From assembly GCF_905220415.1 (NCBI RefSeq), contig NC_059538.1:4278001-4342000 (forward strand): a DNA stretch of 64,000 nt, given 5' to 3'. The notes below the pieces were generated by a model, which was not told where the DNA came from, made no database searches, and saw only the letters and a program-made list of their open reading frames with translations. This document shows, piece by piece, positions 32,894-44,374 of the stretch (within the stretch, counting starts at the first letter, position 1; each line of letters begins with the position of its first letter). Source of the stretch: Colias croceus (taxonomy: Eukaryota; Arthropoda; Insecta; Lepidoptera; Pieridae). The position numbers and the translations under genes were made by a program.

Positions 32894-33500
32894 ATAATGA
32901 ATAAAGGATGGAAGTTAGGTATAACTAGTAACTATGGGGCCAATGGGGGAATGTTGTAGGACCGTGGAAATAAAAATACTTATTACTTATCTACTTATAT
33001 TCTGAACAAGTTATGATATTCTTGGTATGTACCTACAGTACAAATCACTACATAGTATCCATGATAGTATAAAGCAGTCGCTTTCTCTGTCCCTTGTATG
33101 CTTAAATCTTTAAAACTAGGTACGCAACGGATTTTGATGCGGTTTTTTTTAATAGATATAGTGATTCAAGAGGAATGTTTAAGTGTATAATTTATTAGAT
33201 TTTAGAGAAAGCGGGCGAAGCCATGGGTGGTAAGCTAGTTTTAATATTTTATTTGTATTGCGGTTTAACTATTGTTTTCAAAATTAAATCAACAATTTTT
33301 CTTTTTATTGAAAATTATTATTTTTTAACTAGATAATATTATTTTAGGAGAGTCATGTACTTACATAGATCAAACCTAGAATATCATAACTTGTTCAGAA
33401 TATAAGTAGATAAGTAATAAGTATTTTTATTTCCACGGTCCTACAACATTCCCCCATAGCCCCATACTAGTTATACCTAACTTCCATCCTTTATTCATTA
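32894..33500. repeat. Near-perfect inverted repeat (foldback) with Helitron in the loop
   Basis: Arms at 32894-33022 and 33378-33500 are almost identical when inverted (AATAAAGGATGGAAGTTAGG through GAACAAGTTATGATATTCT). The 355-bp loop contains a Helitron copy at 33040-33238. High arm identity suggests recent origin or gene conversion between the arms. Confidence 0.8.
33040..33238 (+). mobile_element. Non-autonomous Helitron, third subfamily
   Basis: Begins ACTACATAGTATCC and ends GCGGGCGAAGCCATGGGTGG then TAAGCTAG. Shares only its 3' end with Lep1 copies. A sister copy is at 34498-34683. Confidence 0.7.
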
Positions 33501-34497
33501 TAATTATTGTAATCAAGTGTTATATCAGATATTTTATCTAAGATCGGTTATTTTCTAGAATTTCAATAGCTGTTATTATTATCTACTATCTTTAATCTTT
33601 TAAGTTTTAACAAGGAAACAATTTAATGCGTAGTTTACAATAAAACAATTTTATACGAATCAATTTTTTTAAATGAAGCTCTTATATGTAAATGTTACTT
33701 CTACATTGACCGCCGGCCGTTTCATATTTTAAAAACATGATCCCTAGGTAGGTAGGTACCTATTATACATGATATTATCTGACCTATCCCTACTCACGGG
33801 AACGAACGTCGGAACTAGGTACGTATAATATGTAAGGTAAATAATAAAGGTAGTAAGTACAGTAACCTAGACGCGGTCATAGCCCTTTCTTTGTTTTCGT
33901 ACGCTACCTTCATGAGTTTACTTTCACCAGTCTCCTTTATATATATATCGCTATTGTTCCCATATTACCTACAATCTAAACAAATTCAGACACTAGTGAC
34001 TAGCTGAAGGTGGTCATTAATTACAATACGTAAAAAATTAAGATAAGTTTTCATCTTAATTTTATCCAGGTTTTAAAGGTTATATCAATTCTGATGACAG
34101 GTTTTTGCCTTTATCCACATAGGGCAGGTGCAAGGTGAACGTCCCGTCGGCTAGCTCGAACAAAGATTCACAGGCTGCATCTCGTCTGGCTGTTGACCCA
34201 GGACGTGGAGTTTAGGATTAAACCGAACTGTTTTCAATATTGATTGAACGATTAGTCAAGCTCCACGTCACATAGAAAAATTATGTTTACTTAGACTTAG
34301 ATCTTCTTACCTTGAATCTCTTGAATATTGAATATATAATAAAAAAGACAAGGAAACTGTATTATACCACGGAAGTTAAATTATGGGTTAAGCAATCAAA
34401 TAACTAGATATTTCTATTGTAATTCTATTTTTAATTACTAGGTAGGTAATTTACTAATAAATTCATCTTGGAATAAATAAAAAAAATGGCATCGCCT

Positions 34498-34683
34498 ATC
34501 ACTACATAGTATAAAACAAAGTCGCTTTCTCTGTCCCTATGTCCCTTTGTATGCTTAAATCTTTAAAACTACGCAACGGATTCTGATGCGGTTTTTTTAG
34601 ATAGAGTGATTCAAGAGGAAGGTTTTAGCATATAATTTCTTAGGTTTTAGACAAAGCGGGCGAAGCCGCGGGCGGTAAGCTAG
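34498..34683 (+). mobile_element. Non-autonomous Helitron, third subfamily, copy 2
   Basis: Begins ACTACATAGTATAAAAC and ends GCGGGCGAAGCCGCGGGCGG then TAAGCTAG. About 85-90% alike by eye to 33040-33238. Confidence 0.72.
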
Positions 34684-34968
34684 TTATTTTATAAAACTAG
34701 TACATTATGGCAGGTGCCTTATTAATTATTATGCAAAGACTTTTAATTTGTTGAAAGTGTAAATATTTGCATTTTCTTATAAATGTACAATAGCGCAAAC
34801 AGTCGCTACACGTATGAACGGAAGATAATATACAGTAAAGTTCAGTAAAAAACATAAGTAATATATGGGAGGGTCCAGATTCTGTGTCCGATAACATTAT
34901 TAAATACCTCCCTACATACGTTTGGCGCCACGTTGTCGAACTCGAAGTCAACGTAGCCACAGTTGACA

Positions 34969-37103
34969 GATCTGCCGTCCTTTAACTAGAAAGCCGTTAA
35001 GCCACCGAAGTGAGTTTCGAGTAAATGGCAAAAAACACGGAAATCGTTATTTCTTAAAAATTATGACACTTAGAATAATTATTGTGAGATACATCGATCG
35101 ACATTTAATTATATTATATATAAATAATAGTTTCTAACCAGACACTGTTATAATTTATTTTTAAATTCACTTTTTCTCGTTTAGCTCAGCATATAATCTG
35201 AAAATTTTAACTTTTTACTGGACAAGACGGCCGTTGATATACCATAGCGACTTTTTAGCTAAGTAATTTAGTATTTTTATTTTCATTTTGCGATTTTATT
35301 TAATTTATTAATAAAATGCTTACCTAAAACGTCGTTAAGCTACTATAACTGCTTTTAAACTATGACTTTCGCTTTAATTTAAATTTCAAATACTTTATAA
35401 TCAGCGGTTAAGGGCTTTTGGATGCTTTTGTACTACGATTCAAATAGTTGTACTAAATTTTAATCTTACTTATGTTAAAAATTTGCTGCTGTCTGAGGCT
35501 TTGCTCTCCGGGATTACATCCCCTAGGTCACCAATGGAAAGGAAAAGGATCAAAAGCTTTTAGATTTAAGTATTAAGGATTTAAACACTATCTAAATTAA
35601 TGGTTTTCGCGTCTGTCTGTGAGTAACAAGTATTTTAAACTCTTTTACTAATTAATGACTCTTTTAAGTTTTTGATAAAATTAACCTTTTTTTTTACGTC
35701 ATGTTCACGTTTATTTCATTACAGAGGATCATTTCGGGGTTAAGATTGAGATAAATCTTCTAGAATTGCAATTATAACGTTATTTTATAAATACTCTTCT
35801 GCGAAGGCATCATACGAGTCACGGATATGTGAGTACAAATAGGACAACAAACAATGTAAACATAAATCGTTTTCTGAAAAAAAGTTAAGACTTGTGCACG
35901 AGGGTTTTGAAAAAAAAACATCTTGGTTTCAAAAGGGCTTCAAGCTCTTATAAGTGGGATTCTCTTAATAAATAATGTTGCTTATCAAATGATTAGAAGA
36001 CTCTTTCATCCACATTCAGAAAATATAATATACCAGAATATATTATGGAAAATAGCAGGAGGTAGAAATAGAAAACTTTTTATTTGCTACCATGTTACAA
36101 AAATACAAATCATAATAGTCTAATATTTAAAAGAAAAGAAAAAATAGAAATAGTGGCAAAATGGACTCCCCGCCAGGGGGTCAAAGGTAGTGTACTCATA
36201 ATAATTTTTCTATCACCATCTCAAGTACATGGCTTGACAGTCGATTACTAATTCCACCCAAGGGGTAAATTATATCATTAATAAATAGTACAGACTGTCT
36301 TTGTCCTCTTTCTCGGTTACAGAGACTAATCAGAGTCTAAACAGAGATGTACGATTGAAAGTTCGCACTGTCGTAACCTGCAGTACCTACCAAATTTTCG
36401 TAACTTTGACTTGTTATATTTTCCGTAATTTAGCTGCTAGATTGTATTAAACTTAGTAAACCTGATCAGACACTATGCGTCTTGTAAAAAAAAATCAAAA
36501 GCAATCGGTACTCTGCTTGGGGGCGACACAATTACAGCATCACACTCATCCCCGAAACTGATGCATCACCAGAATCGGATAACTGCCTTTTAGCTAAAAA
36601 ATGAGGGTTAACTGCTTTGTAACTAAGCAAAAAAATGTAATTAGAATTTTTCCTAAATAAAGTTACTTAACTAAAAAAGCGTTAAGGGCGAGTAACTGCA
36701 AATAAGGTAAGGATTTCCATTGGAATCGTTATATGAAAGCATATCACAAAGCAGTTATAGTCATTTTGCGTCCCTATAGTCAAGTATAATCTGATGACGT
36801 ACTTTTAGTCAAGTAAAAAGTTAAAAAATAATTATGAAATGTGGCGGTTAAGGTACTTTAAAGGAAATTAATTAGCGAAGTAGTGTTGGTTAGACGCTTT
36901 CAAGTTATGGAATCGCCGAAAATTGTGTTACTTAACGGCTCACAATATTTTCTTATCTCTATAACTATTAATGCTAGAGAAATGATTCTTAGACAGAAAG
37001 ATAGAGAATTTTGAACTTTGTCACCCTACATTTAAAACTGAAAATTGACCATTTGAGGGTTAACGGCTTTTTAGTTAAAGGACGGCAGACTGATATGTAC
37101 TAC
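34969..37103. mobile_element. 2.1 kb TIR element with GTTAAG/AACTGC motif array
   Basis: CTGCCGTCCTTTAACTAGAA then AGCCGTTAA at 34969 is mirrored by TTAACGGCTTTTTAGTTAAA then GGACGGCAG ending near 37103. The interior repeats CGTTAAG, GCGGTTAAGG, AACTGCTTT and TTAACTAAAAAAGCGTTAAG many times in both orientations. A 66-codon frame at 35923-36123 is not recognised. No unambiguous target duplication. Confidence 0.75.
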
Positions 37104-39066
37104 GTATGTACATACAGTTAGGAAACTAAGCCCCCCCCCCATGAAATTATGACGTATAGCTATAGGGCTGTTACTTTTTGATATTTAACCGACTTGAAAA
37201 ATAAAGGAGAAGGTTATCAATTCGGCCTGTATATTTCTGTTTGCTTTTTTTCACAGTTGATTTTGTGGTAATTTGGAGATTAAAACCCGTTAAAATACAA
37301 AACCTAAATATGAATTTACAAGAAGAAACAATCCGAATTAATACAGCTTGTAAAAGTAAATACGTTTTTATCAGTGCTATATTTCGAAATCTAGTTTTGT
37401 TATGGACGCCGAAGGCTATTTAATGTACCTAAATTATTTATAATGCTTGATATTTGTATTATACATATATTCAATAATTATTTTAAACCAGAATTTACAA
37501 TACTTGTATGTACGTATACCTACTAAATTATTTTTAAAACGATAAATTAAATTAAATTAAAAAACACAAAATATGCAAAAATAAATTAAAATTATTATTA
37601 TACGAGCATAGAACCTCTACCTTTTTGTTTTAGGAAGAAAAAGAAAATAGTTTGACAGGCTTAGTGCTTGACAAAGTGGAGACGCCACGTATCGATAAAA
37701 ATACAATAATAATTATAATATCCATCTTTTTCTTCCTTAATATTTACGTAATTATGCACATAAATTTAAACAAGATTTTTTTAAGGTTTCCTTTTTTTAT
37801 ATTTTCGTGCTCTTCTAGATTGCGTAAAAATAGATGCGACCTTTAAACAGTCTGGACTCCTAATAGTGACTATTTGAAGCTATCATTTTGGTAGAAAATA
37901 TGTCCACTTAATTTAAAACTCATGCTGCCATATCTATAGAAATTAAAAAATAGTCTCTTTTTAACTTGTAGTCAGATACGGTATTTACTATTTACAAATA
38001 TATGCATGTTGAATAACAAGTTATCGTTTCTAAAGCAAGGCTCTTTCTCTTGTGAGACCGCAAACATAAAACATACCTAAGTACGCACACAGAAGAAAAA
38101 TAATTGCACTTTGTATCCGTCGAATTATGCAAATAATTGGGAAGACGATAATGATTTCTACCTATTGTTTATGTTGACTTGTACGGTGTACCCTTCTTTT
38201 ATGTAGACAGTATGGGTAAACGAGAATCTGATGGCAATTAGGGATCTCAAAATTTTGAGTATGCATTATGCAACCCTAGGGAAAATGGACTTAACGATTT
38301 TGATACTGCATGATTTTTATTTTGTCCTCAATATCATTAGTCCACATAATAGGTACGTAAACGATGAAACAGGGAACTGAGGATATAGGAATGTCAAAAA
38401 ATGCAGCGATCGCTCGTTTTCGTAGACAAAATAAGTGAAATCTATACATATAATAAATCTGTAGAAGGGTCAATTCTGTACATTGAAAATATTGAAAAAA
38501 TAAATAGCACTGGTGTTACTGAATCGATACCAAACCCAAATATGTGATTAAAAAATTTTTTGTCTGTCTGTATGTTCAGGCATCACGTGAAAACTTACGG
38601 TTCGATTTCAATGAAACTTGGTATAATTATACCTTATTATCCTGGGCATAAAATAGGATACTTTTTATCCCGGAAAAATACGTAGAAAAAAATCAATCTT
38701 AATTTTTCCGCGCGGACGGAGTCGCGGGTGGAAGCTAGTGTCGAATATGAGGCCCAAGACAATTTTTGTTAAAATCTAAGATTTTTCCAAAGACATCGAA
38801 TCGCTGTCCCAAAAAGCCAATACGAAAGTCAGGTAATACCTAACTTGCGTAGGCAAGCGACCGGATTTTATATAGGACTTAGGAGTGAAAGAGGGCTGCT
38901 TATTGTCGTTTTTATTCATATCTATGGTGATCATAACAATATGTTATACAAAGACTTCTTATTTTCAAAGAGTTTTTAAACAATCTGTTCAATCAACAAC
39001 TAGACAGAGGTTTTTTGACAAGGAAGCTGGAAGGGCTTAACACTGCTGTGCTTGGCACCGAAATCG
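37104..39066. other. Intergenic, no gene supported
   Basis: AT-rich. Holds a ten-C homopolymer at 37131-37140 and one Helitron (38441-38738). Short frames at 37241-37423 and 37652-37846 have no recognisable content. Confidence 0.4.
38441..38738 (+). mobile_element. Non-autonomous Helitron, second subfamily
   Basis: TCTATACATATAATAAATCT start and CGCGGACGGAGTCGCGGGTG then GAAGCTAG end. Same family as 20374-20855 and 42160-42463 and without the extra insert of the former. Confidence 0.85.
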
Positions 39067-39703
39067 AATAAATTATTTTTTTGCTGTGTGGTCGTTAAAA
39101 AATTCCAAAAGTTCTGCAAACTTGACACAGATATCGGAAATATATACCGAACGGTTGTATAAATTTGCAACCTTTTTCGTTGACCAGAATCACAGACACA
39201 ATAGAAAATCTATTGTGTCGTGGACCAATCGGGCCGCTCGCTCGAGGCTCAATGGATTATTTATAATTATTTTTCATTCGTGGTCATTTTTTCGAGTAAG
39301 GTGGTCTCGGAACAAAAGTTTTGGAACGTGGTTGCAAACTTCGCAAACATCTATTCTGATGCATATGTTACCGGAAATGTATGAAATCAAGGAATTGTAT
39401 ACAATTCCTAGGAAATGTGTACAATTCCAATACCTGTACGATGTATAAAATATTGTTTAAAAAACTATTTAATGCATGCATATCCTAGGAAATGTATAAT
39501 CTTCCTAGGAATTGTATACAATTCCGACATCTTATTAGGAAATGTGTAAAGTAAATGCTTTCTGTAATAAAACACGTTGTTATTTTTTTTTATTATAGCT
39601 CTTATTGATACAATCGGGTAACAGTCATACCGTAAAATTGTAATAATATTATGTTCATATTATTAATTAACATTTTACTAATTAACATTTTAAAAATCAA
39701 CTA

Positions 39704-40895
39704 GGGTTGATGTACCACTAGTTGACCATTTAAGCGGTTTTATCTTTAGCTATATATAAAAAACGGGTTATTTGTTTTACGTTCAATGTTATTTTTGGGA
39801 CACAGATAATTGAATAGTCACTGCAACTATTGTTCTTAGTATCAATTTGATAACCTTTAAAGGTTTTATGAAAACTACTCTGAAAGTTACTTCTGCTAAA
39901 AGTACCAATACCTGACCACTGATCACCAATATCTGACCATCATTGCTCTAAAAGTTGACCATTTTCAAAATGGACAAAATGTCCTTCTTCGAATATTAGT
40001 TTTGTTTAATAAATAAAAAAAGTCTGTATTTATATTGAAGTTTATTTTATTAAATGTTATAAATCATTCTTACAATACTGTTATTAATCCTTAATGACTA
40101 TACCTACGTACCATACAATCTTTTCTTCTTTCTCTTTTTCCTTCGACACCCAGTAGTCTTGCCATTTCTTGGAAGTTGTAGCAAAGGGCAAGCGTTCAGT
40201 CTTCTTTTTTAACGGAGAATCAGAAGGCCATATTAAATGTTTGCCAAAAGCTGGGCTTATTTGCTGTTGCATTTTAGTTATTAAATCTACTAATTTGGGC
40301 GAAGGAGGTTCAAGGAAATGACTGACTGAAGTTGATGTTGATTCGAGATGCATTGTTGGTGTTGGAATAGGACTTAGACGGCTTATATGGTTTGTTAAAT
40401 TAGGTATAAGCACAAAAAAAAGCAAGTCTTTCTTAGCAAAATATAAAGAACCAAGAGCTGACCATACTGGTCAACAATAGGCGAAAAATTGTTTTTGTTG
40501 CTCCAAAAGATAACCAGGCCGCTAAAAATCATGAAAAACTGTTCATGCCAAAAATGAAGCCGAAAGTCTATAACAGAATGGTTCAACATTATGCCTATAA
40601 CAAGACATATAAAGAGTAATCGATTGCATTCAAGATAAATTAATATTTCCCAATCAACTCCCGATAAAAACTCTTAGTAAAAAATGTGATTACCTACTTA
40701 ATTACATCTTCGTGTTCAAAAAATGTCGATATTTCTGACCAATAGCAGCAAGGTTTGTTTTTATTTTATAGATGATGTTGCTTTATAGAAAAAACAATAA
40801 ACTATCATCTGGGGCTGCCGTATTTTCTTAATTGGCGCGTATATTTGAATTTTGGTCATGTATTGGCGCTTGGTCAGCTAGTGGTACATTGACCC
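39704..40895 (-). mobile_element. pogo/Tigger-like element remnant
   Basis: Flanked by TA (39702-39703, 40896-40897). Ends GGGTTGATGTACCACTAGTT and, inverted, GGGTCAATGTACCACTAGCT match closely. Sub-terminal TGACCA copies are frequent (39895-39965). About 1.2 kb with only the C-terminal part of the transposase left, so an internally deleted copy. Confidence 0.8.
40084..40425 (-). pseudogene. pogo/Tigger transposase C-terminal fragment
   Basis: The frame ends KKKTERLPFATTSKKWQDYW followed by a KEKEKEE run, the type of tail found after the DDE domain in insect Tigger-like transposases. Proline- and serine-rich sequence precedes it (SPIPTPTMHLESTSTS). No catalytic DDE motif remains. Confidence 0.5.
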
Positions 40896-41954
40896 TATCT
40901 AACGTTTAACGTAAATATCACAAAATCAACTTATATTTATTCTTATAAGTAAAATCAAATTTTCATTTAGCAAGTAATCAGTCCTCTCGTCCCGCTGTCC
41001 TCACGTATATTCTAGGAGGTAGCAACGTTGACAAGTGAGCATTTTAGTATAGTTGGTTCTTTGATATGCTGTTCCTCTTGCTATTTCGGTTACAGTCCGG
41101 GCTGTCTGGCTGGCCGCAGTGGTTGCGTTTATTAGTGCGCATCTTATCTGCACAGGAAAATATCCTTAATTTAAAGTCATTTTTTAACGCGTAATTTTTA
41201 ATTGTTTGCCTTTAGATAGATCCATTAGACATACATTTTTTATTGCAAGACGTTTTTTTCGTTGTTAAATAGGTGCCAGACGCAATTTTTATTTCAAAAT
41301 AATTAAAATATCATCGTAATAAGTGAAATTCCATCAACATGAGTCCCAGTGAAGGATAAGTAATCACTGTGTTACTTATACTATATATAATATTCATTTT
41401 ACTATTTACAGTTTTTTTGCAACAATCTACCATATCGCCTCCTTTTTCCCAACGAACCTCAAATAGGACGTTAATGTAAACTTGATAAAAACCAAATATC
41501 ATCAAGAAATTAAAGACTTTTTAACGGATTTTAAACGCGATTTATTCATTGTATTACTTTCTCAAGTCTTTAATTTCAAAATGTACTCGCGTAAAATCAA
41601 ACACTAGAAAATACAAATATCATCAAATTCATATTTATACCCAAAAGCAGGGCTCGGAAACCGGTTTAAATTCTTAACCGGTTTAGGTCATTGACCCCAA
41701 ACCGAAATTGATTTAGGTTAAAGGTTGCACTTTACCGGTTTTTACCGGTTTATGCGAAATACCGGTTTTTCATTAATATTGGTTATGGTGGTGAAAATTA
41801 ACCGGTTAAAACCAAGTTACATAAGGATCCTCGGCCCCCGCTACCCTCGCTCGACGGGCCTGGACTTTGCGAAGTCATTTAGTTACAAAATTCTTAATCG
41901 CACTCAAGTTGAAGTTCGCAATTTTAGTTTATATTTGAAATTTGAATTTGATAA

Positions 41955-42118
41955 CTAGATTTCCGCCCGCGGCTTCGCCCGCGTTTGCAAAGGAAAACCC
42001 GCATAGTTCCCGTTCCCGTGGGATTTCCGGGATAAAAACTATCCTATGTGTTAATCCAAGTTACCCTCTGCCTCTATATGTGTGCTAAACATCCATACAT
42101 CCATACATCTATACTTAC
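41955..42118 (-). mobile_element. Lep1-type Helitron, partial copy inside the hAT
   Basis: CTAG then ATTTCCGCCCGCGGCTTCGC, CATAGTTCCCGTTCCCGTGG and GGGATAAAAACTATCCTATG. The distal part is missing or diverged. Confidence 0.75.
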
Positions 42119-42159
42119 AAACTATATTTTAGAATAGAATATATTAGATATATTAGATA

Positions 42160-42463
42160 CTAGCTTCCGCCCGCGACTCCGTCCGCGCGGAAAAATTAAG
42201 ATTTATTTTTTTTCTACGTATTTTTCCGGGATAAAAAGTATCCTATTTTATGCCTAGGATAATAAGGTATAATTATACCAAGTTTCATCGAAATCGAACC
42301 GTTAGTTTTCACGTGATGCCTGAATATACAGACAGACAAAAATTTTTTTAATCACATATTTGGGTTTGGTATCGATCCAGTAACACCCCCTGGTATTTAT
42401 TTTTTCAATATTTTCAATGTACAGAATTGACCCTTCTTCAGATTTATTATAGATATGTATAGA
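42160..42463 (-). mobile_element. Non-autonomous Helitron, second subfamily, inside the hAT
   Basis: CTAG then CTTCCGCCCGCGACTCCGTC at the left and GATATGTATAGA (TCTATACATATC on minus) at the right. Full length and very similar to 38441-38738. Confidence 0.85.
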
Positions 42464-43194
42464 TATTAGATTCACTACATCTTGTGGCAAGCGTTAAAAA
42501 ATGAGGCAAAAATAATAAAGGAATTAACCGGTTAATTTGGGTGTCAAAACCGTTTGTGCAGAAGTAACCGGTAACCTTAATCATTTGGGTTACTTATAAA
42601 CAGTTCACTTGTTTAACCGGTAAATGAAGGAACGATATATTTACCGGTATATAATCTAAATTAACCGCTCTTTTCAAACCGGTTCCGAGCCCTGCCCAAA
42701 AGTGTAATAAATATGAAACCATCTATTAAAAATATTAGTTTACTAATTATTCAATATAAGTATTAAAAAAGGATAATATAATATAAATAATAAAGTTATT
42801 ACTTACCTTTTAAGCGGACTCATGTTGATGTAATTTCACTTATTTCGATGACATTTTAGTTATTTTGAAATAAAAATTGCGTATGGCACCTATTTTACAA
42901 CGAAAAAAACGTCTTGCAATAAAAAAATTATGTCTGATGGATCTATCTAAAGGCAAACAATTAAAAATTACGCGTTAAAAAATGACTTTAAATTAAGGAT
43001 ATTTTCCTGTGCAGATAAGATGCGCACTAATAAACGCAACCACTGCGGCCAGCCAGACAGCCCGGACTCTAACCGAAATAGCAAGAGAAACAGTATATCA
43101 AAAACCCAACTATACTAAAATGACTTTTTTTTAAACGTTGCTAGCTCCCGTACTAGTATATTTGGCGCAGTCGGATTGTACAATCCGCCGTATT

Positions 43195-43703
43195 ACATTA
43201 CGGCTAGCTGTTTTAATATGCCGAAAATTCGTCTTTTTCCAAAATTCTACAAAAAGACGGTCGCGAGCCGACGGAGCCCCACTGCGTGGGGCTCCTATTT
43301 CTGAGTAGTTTTAAAAAACACGAACCTAACCTAACCCACCCTCTTATCCAAACCAAAAATTTCTGATTACGAATTATCGGCATAGTTAGGTACTACAAAA
43401 TTGACTGACCGGTTGGCTTGGTTGGTAGTGACTCTGCCTTCCAAGCCCGGGGCAAATATTTGTGTGATGAACATAGATGTTTGCTCTGTGTCTGGGTGTT
43501 GATTATCTATATAAGTATTTATTTAAAATTATATAATATGTATGTTTATCAGCCATCTGGTTTCCATAACACAAGCGAAAGCTTAGTATGGGATTAGATC
43601 GTGCCGTGTGTGAAAACTGTCCTGAAATATTTATTTATTTATTTATTTAAATGCCGACCGTTTGTAAACGGCCAGATTATATACAACTTGCCTGCGACAT
43701 ATC
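43195..43703 (-). mobile_element. MITE copy 2, interrupted by a SINE
   Basis: The reverse complement aligns to 31942-32278 across the hairpin (GGAGCCCC-ACGCAGT-GGGGCTCC), the GGGTTAGGTTAGGTTCGTG segment and the end GCCTGCGACATA. It is split by the SINE at about 43404-43650; one outer end is diverged. Confidence 0.65.
43404..43650 (+). repeat. Lepidopteran tRNA-like SINE
   Basis: GACCGGTTGGCTTGGTTGGT then AGTGACTCTGCCT (A-box-like), GATGAACATAGATGTTTGCT, and a tail of ATTTATTTATTTATTT. This is a widespread lepidopteran SINE layout. It lies inside MITE copy 2. Confidence 0.7.
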
Positions 43704-44374
43704 AATATCTTAAATGTTTTACATTTCCGATAGCTATTTAGGAAATGTATAGATTTCCTAGGAAATGTGTATAAAATAATTTATTTCACACATTTCCGTA
43801 CGATTTTAGGAATTATATACATTTCCTAGGAATTGTATACAATGACGGATTACATACATTTCCGGTAACACATATACAAATTTGCAACCTCATTCAGTTT
43901 AATAAAAAAAAAAAAAAAATATTAATATTCAATATTAAAAGATGTTCCGTACACTGAGATTGGTTGCAAATTTAATACGTGATATGAAATATTATATCGA
44001 AAACTTCCCCAAGTTTGCAGAACTTTTGTAATTTTTTTCACGACCATACAACAAAAAATAATTTAATTGCAATTTTAACAATGTTCCGGACTGCGGACAA
44101 GGTTGCAAAATGAGATTTATTTTCATCCCAATGTACTATTCACTTGACCGAAGTTTGAAAACTTTTGGAATTATTGTGAATTGATTGTTTTTACTGACTG
44201 GAGTATTACTATTTACTTAGATGTAGGTACCTAATTAGTTAATGACGAGTAATTTTATTATTGTCATTAGAAAAATAGTTGTCCTCAGAAAAAAAACAAA
44301 CACTAACCAAAGCATACTACATATTGAAGTTTTCTATAGAAAAGGGGTGTTGTTTTTAAGAAAATAAAATCCAA

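Larger units (their letters stand above)
32279..34965. other. Intergenic, repeat-rich
   Basis: Contains a decayed Helitron near 32465-32560, the foldback pair at 32894-33500 and two short Helitron copies, listed separately. No gene is supported. Confidence 0.45.
41648..42694. mobile_element. Non-autonomous hAT element with AACCGGTT array
   Basis: Begins CAGGGCTCGGAAACCGGTTT and ends with the inverse AACCGGTTCCGAGCCCTG. An exact 8-bp duplication CCCAAAAG flanks it (41640-41647, 42695-42702), as expected for hAT. Between them AACCGGTT or TACCGGTT recurs about ten times (41665-41810 and 42525-42685). Two Helitrons have inserted in the middle. Confidence 0.92.
41021..43145. mobile_element. Foldback element with ~325-bp inverted arms
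   Basis: Arms at 41021-41348 and 42818-43145 pair over more than 300 bp (GTAGCAACGTT, CATTTTAGTATAGTTGG, GCCGCAGTGGTTGCGTTTAT, ATCAACATGAGTCC). Arm divergence is a few percent. The loop contains a hAT element with its own duplication. The long-TIR, ORF-free architecture suggests a foldback or MITE-like transposon. Confidence 0.78.
39067..44067. mobile_element. Outer TIR element of a nested transposon stack
   Basis: The left end at 39067-39180 (AAATTATTTTTTTGCTGTGT, GGTCGTTAAAAAATT, AAAAGTTCTGCAAACTT, AAATTTGCAACC) is mirrored at 43960-44067. Sub-terminal arrays of palindromic GGAATTGTATACAATTCC and TAGGAAATGT lie at 39370-39550 and 43735-43860, again inverted. Between them are a pogo element, a foldback element that itself carries a hAT, two Helitrons, a MITE and a SINE. 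The boundaries are approximate because similar motifs continue to about 44180. Confidence 0.6.

Noticed and set aside
35923..36123. 66-codon plus frame in the 34969-37103 element
   Set aside because: No motif; too short to support a transposase claim.
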